A stretch of DNA of 20,884 nt, from positions 1-20,884 of the IMG/VR virus record IMGVR_UViG_3300031759_000173; one strand, written 5' to 3'. Under the pieces are notes generated by a model. It searched no databases, was not told where the DNA came from, and saw only the letters and a list, made by a program, of their open reading frames with translations. Each line of letters starts with the position of its first letter. Position 1 is the first letter of the stretch. Both the position numbers and the translations under genes were made by a program. The DNA comes from a virus. Shown here one piece after another: positions 18,764-20,884 of this stretch.

Positions 18764-20327
18764 GCGATTCTACGCGGACGTGGCGGCCAGGCGCCGGCCG
18801 CGAGTGATCCTGGTAGCGCCGCCGCAGCACGGCAAGAGCGAGATAGTCTCGCGCAAGTTCCCCGCGTGGGCGCTGGGCAAGAATCCGGACCTGCGCATCA
18901 TCGCTGGCTCGTATTCGTCCTCATGGGCAGAGTCGCTCGGCAGCGACGTGCAGCGGACGATGGACAGCGCGGAATATCACGCGATCTTCCCGGAGACGTG
19001 CATCGCCGGCAACTTCTCGAATAAGCACGCGGCCAAGCGCGTCTCGGATTATTTCGAGGTAGTCGGCCGCAAGGGATTCCACCGCGCGGCCGGCCGCGGC
19101 GTCGGCGTAACCGGGCGCAGCGCGGACGTGCTTCTGATCGACGACCCGGTCAAGAACGCGGAAGAAGCGCTATCGGAAACCACGCGCGAAAGCACGTGGA
19201 ACTGGTATTTGCAGGATCTGTATACCCGCCTCCAGCAAGGCGCGGGCGTGCTGATCATGGCCACGCGCTGGCATACAGACGATCTCATAGGTAGACTGAT
19301 CGAAGCCGAAACGCAGGGCGGCGACGCCTGGGACGTATACATTTTCCCGGCTCTGAGCGCAACCGGCGAAGCGCTGGCGCCCTCGCGATTCGACGCGGAC
19401 GCGCTGTTGAGGACCAAGGCGGCGTTGTCGTCCGCCATCTGGTCGTCGCTCTACGATGGATCGCCGACGGCGCTTGAAGGAAACATCTTCGAAGCGTCGA
19501 AGTGGAAATATTACGGCGGCCTTGGCCAGCCGGCGCTTCCCGACCTAAAGCAATTCGACATGATCGTCGAAACGTGGGACGGCTCGTTTAAGGATTCGGC
19601 CGGCAGCGATTTTTGCGCGGGACAGAAGTGGGGCACGCGCGGCGCGGAGCGCTGGCTGCTCGCTTACGTGCTCGAGAAGATGGCGTACCCGCGATTCAAG
19701 CAGGCCATCCGGCAGTTGAGCTACCAGGAGCCGGCCGCGTCCTACAAGCTGATCGAGGAAACCGCGAACGGCGCGGCGGTGATCTCAGAACTCAAGATTG
19801 AAATCGGCGGCATCAAAGCGATTAAGCCCGAGGGCGGAAAGATCGCACGCGCATGGGCCGCGTCGGCCGACCAATCCGCCGGCAACTGCTTTCTGCCGGA
19901 TCCAAGTATCGCTCCGTGGGTCGGCGGATTCGTGGCGCGCTGCGCCGCGTTCCCCGGCAACATCGATAAGGCGGGCCAGGACGACGATATCGACGCGTTC
20001 ACCCAGATGGTGAATTGGTGCCGCACGCACGGCAGCGGGCTATTCGATTTGTGGAGACAGCAAGCCGAAGCGCTGAAAAAAGGCGAGCCGCATCCGGAAG
20101 GGCGGCCGACGCTGACACCGCACGTTCCGGTTACTCCGCTGGACCTGGCCGCGGCGCAGAAGGAAGCCGAGGATTCGTGGACCACGCAACTCAGCCCGAA
20201 AGCCGTGCTCGCGGAAACCAAGCAGACGCCCGATTGCCCGAGCTGCCACGGCGCGCTGGCGCGATACCGCGAGGGCGTGTGGGTTTGCGGCGGATGCGGA
20301 GCGAAGGGACAGGACAAAGAAGAATGA
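18624..20327 (+). CDS. Terminase large subunit, with extra C-terminal zinc ribbon
   Basis: 567 residues from TTG 18624, the earliest start, inside the small-subunit gene. ATPase: Walker A APPQHGKSE (65-73) and Walker B ADVLLIDDP (167-175), then ATRWHTDDLIG. RNase H-like nuclease: ETWDGSFKD (316-324, D319) and D329, IEETANGAAVISELK, and the late DDDIDAFTQ. It packages and cuts concatemeric DNA. Unusual: residues 535-561 add a CPSC...CGGC zinc ribbon (C538, C541, C555, C558) after a Pro/Glu linker, not part of the usual terminase. The start is uncertain; the family is sure. Confidence 0.92.
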   Translation: MSAYSPRLFLESAQTELARRNLIPFIQRLKPDYLADPFHRSVAKIVERFYADVAARRRPRVILVAPPQHGKSEIVSRKFPAWALGKNPDLRIIAGSYSSSWAESLGSDVQRTMDSAEYHAIFPETCIAGNFSNKHAAKRVSDYFEVVGRKGFHRAAGRGVGVTGRSADVLLIDDPVKNAEEALSETTRESTWNWYLQDLYTRLQQGAGVLIMATRWHTDDLIGRLIEAETQGGDAWDVYIFPALSATGEALAPSRFDADALLRTKAALSSAIWSSLYDGSPTALEGNIFEASKWKYYGGLGQPALPDLKQFDMIVETWDGSFKDSAGSDFCAGQKWGTRGAERWLLAYVLEKMAYPRFKQAIRQLSYQEPAASYKLIEETANGAAVISELKIEIGGIKAIKPEGGKIARAWAASADQSAGNCFLPDPSIAPWVGGFVARCAAFPGNIDKAGQDDDIDAFTQMVNWCRTHGSGLFDLWRQQAEALKKGEPHPEGRPTLTPHVPVTPLDLAAAQKEAEDSWTTQLSPKAVLAETKQTPDCPSCHGALARYREGVWVCGGCGAKGQDKEE

Positions 20328-20815
20328 AAACGTCACCTATCGACATCGACGAAGCCGGCCACGGCATCTATGGATTGATCGCGGCTGTCATCCTCGCCGC
20401 GCTTGGACTTTTCTTGCTCGGGTGGCCGGCGAACGCGCAGACGCGTCCGCGCGCCATCAACAATAGCTGGCAGATCAAGCCCACGCTGATCACAGTTACC
20501 TCCGCAGTGGACATCTGCTCACTGCCCGGCGGTCCGCCGTGCCACGCCGATGTATACGTGTGCTGGATGGACGCGAGCACCAACTCCACCGGAACGACGC
20601 TGAGCCTGACGGATGAGCAAGCCACGCCGGTAGTCCGTCCGGACACAGTTGCCATCGCGGCCAATACGACGTACGCGCCGTTCGGTCCACAGAATTTGAC
20701 CGACGCTTGCATCGGCGCGTGGTACCCCGGCGGAATGACGATCACGGTGGGCAACGCGAACGCGTTGAAGCTTTTCATCGCGGGCAAATATTGGAGCGGG
20801 CCGAAGTTGTTTTGA
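20324..20815 (+). CDS. Exported or membrane-anchored hypothetical protein
   Basis: 163 residues from ATG 20324 (ATGA overlap with the terminase). A TM or signal segment (GLIAAVILAALGLFLLGW, 17-34) ends in ANA-QT, a possible signal peptidase I site. The rest is a beta-rich, Thr/Asn-rich domain (SLTDEQATPVVRPDTVAIAA) with paired cysteines (ICSLPG, CHADVYVCW), like small secreted or virion-surface beta sandwiches. No known structural protein is recognised. It sits where a portal or virion gene usually follows the terminase. Confidence 0.7.
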   Translation: MKTSPIDIDEAGHGIYGLIAAVILAALGLFLLGWPANAQTRPRAINNSWQIKPTLITVTSAVDICSLPGGPPCHADVYVCWMDASTNSTGTTLSLTDEQATPVVRPDTVAIAANTTYAPFGPQNLTDACIGAWYPGGMTITVGNANALKLFIAGKYWSGPKLF

Positions 20816-20823
20816 GGCTTTTA

Positions 20824-20884
20824 TGGGCGCGCGTAGCTCAAAGGTAGAGCGCCGGCGTGGCGGTGGACTGTCCGTCTATGCTCG
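20824..20884 (+). CDS. Start of next gene, cut by the window edge
   Basis: ATG 20824 has GAGG 5 bases upstream. The open frame reads MGARSSKVERRRGGGLSVYA and continues off the end. Too little remains to name it. By position after the terminase it might be a portal or other head gene; that is only positional inference. Confidence 0.5.

Noticed and set aside
20824-20884. tRNA-like stretch (GTAGCTC...GAGCG) at the right edge
   Set aside because: The D-arm-like part is followed by no matching anticodon stem, and the same bases form a plausible gene start with a ribosome binding site.

Overview
The window is a GC-rich, densely packed stretch of a tailed double-stranded DNA phage or prophage (Caudoviricetes). 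The evidence is a small and large terminase pair at the right end, a lysis cassette, a replication module, many genes of 40-200 codons with 4-bp stop/start overlaps (ATGA, GTGA), and frequent GTG starts behind AGGAGG-like ribosome binding sites. I see no tyrosine integrase, attachment site, rRNA, tRNA or CRISPR array. The host phylum cannot be read from this sequence; the host is probably a GC-rich bacterium.

Layout. (1) Positions 1-4236, leftward: an operon of about a dozen small genes, several with CxxC zinc ribbons, ending in a RecB-like PD-(D/E)XK nuclease that runs off the left edge. (2) Positions 4237-4388: a divergent control region with a 15-bp direct repeat and a candidate rightward promoter. 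(3) Positions 4389-6742, rightward: a basic micro-protein, two genes sharing a nearly identical 69-bp zinc-motif duplication, a zinc-finger/HTH protein, and a homologue of the anti-CRISPR AcrVA2. (4) Positions 6732-9801, leftward: HNH nuclease, small genes and a 557-residue replication-initiator-like protein. Its gene contains GTAC-centred palindromes that may be an origin. (5) Positions 9802-10437: non-coding control region with a promoter and a second copy of the palindrome core. (6) Positions 10438-12334: two hypothetical genes and two divergent HTH regulators flanking a 30-bp dyad. (7) Positions 12331-14586: lysis region with a coiled-coil membrane protein, M15 peptidase endolysin and small lipoprotein. 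(8) Positions 14589-15949: an Ala-rich protein, a small serine recombinase and the anti-CBASS cyclic-nucleotide sponge Acb2. (9) Positions 15948-17998: a ParB-like/PAPS-reductase-like pair resembling IbrB/IbrA, and a leftward HTH, micro-membrane and ASCH trio. (10) Positions 18161-20884: terminases, a secreted or membrane protein, and the first codons of another gene.

Taken together, this is an ordinary phage chassis carrying at least two recognisable counter-defence genes: acrVA2-like, aimed at Cas12a expression in the founding example, and acb2, which sequesters CBASS and Thoeris-type signalling nucleotides. They sit in different transcription units. The unrecognised small genes beside acrVA2-like are the best candidates for further undescribed counter-defence functions.
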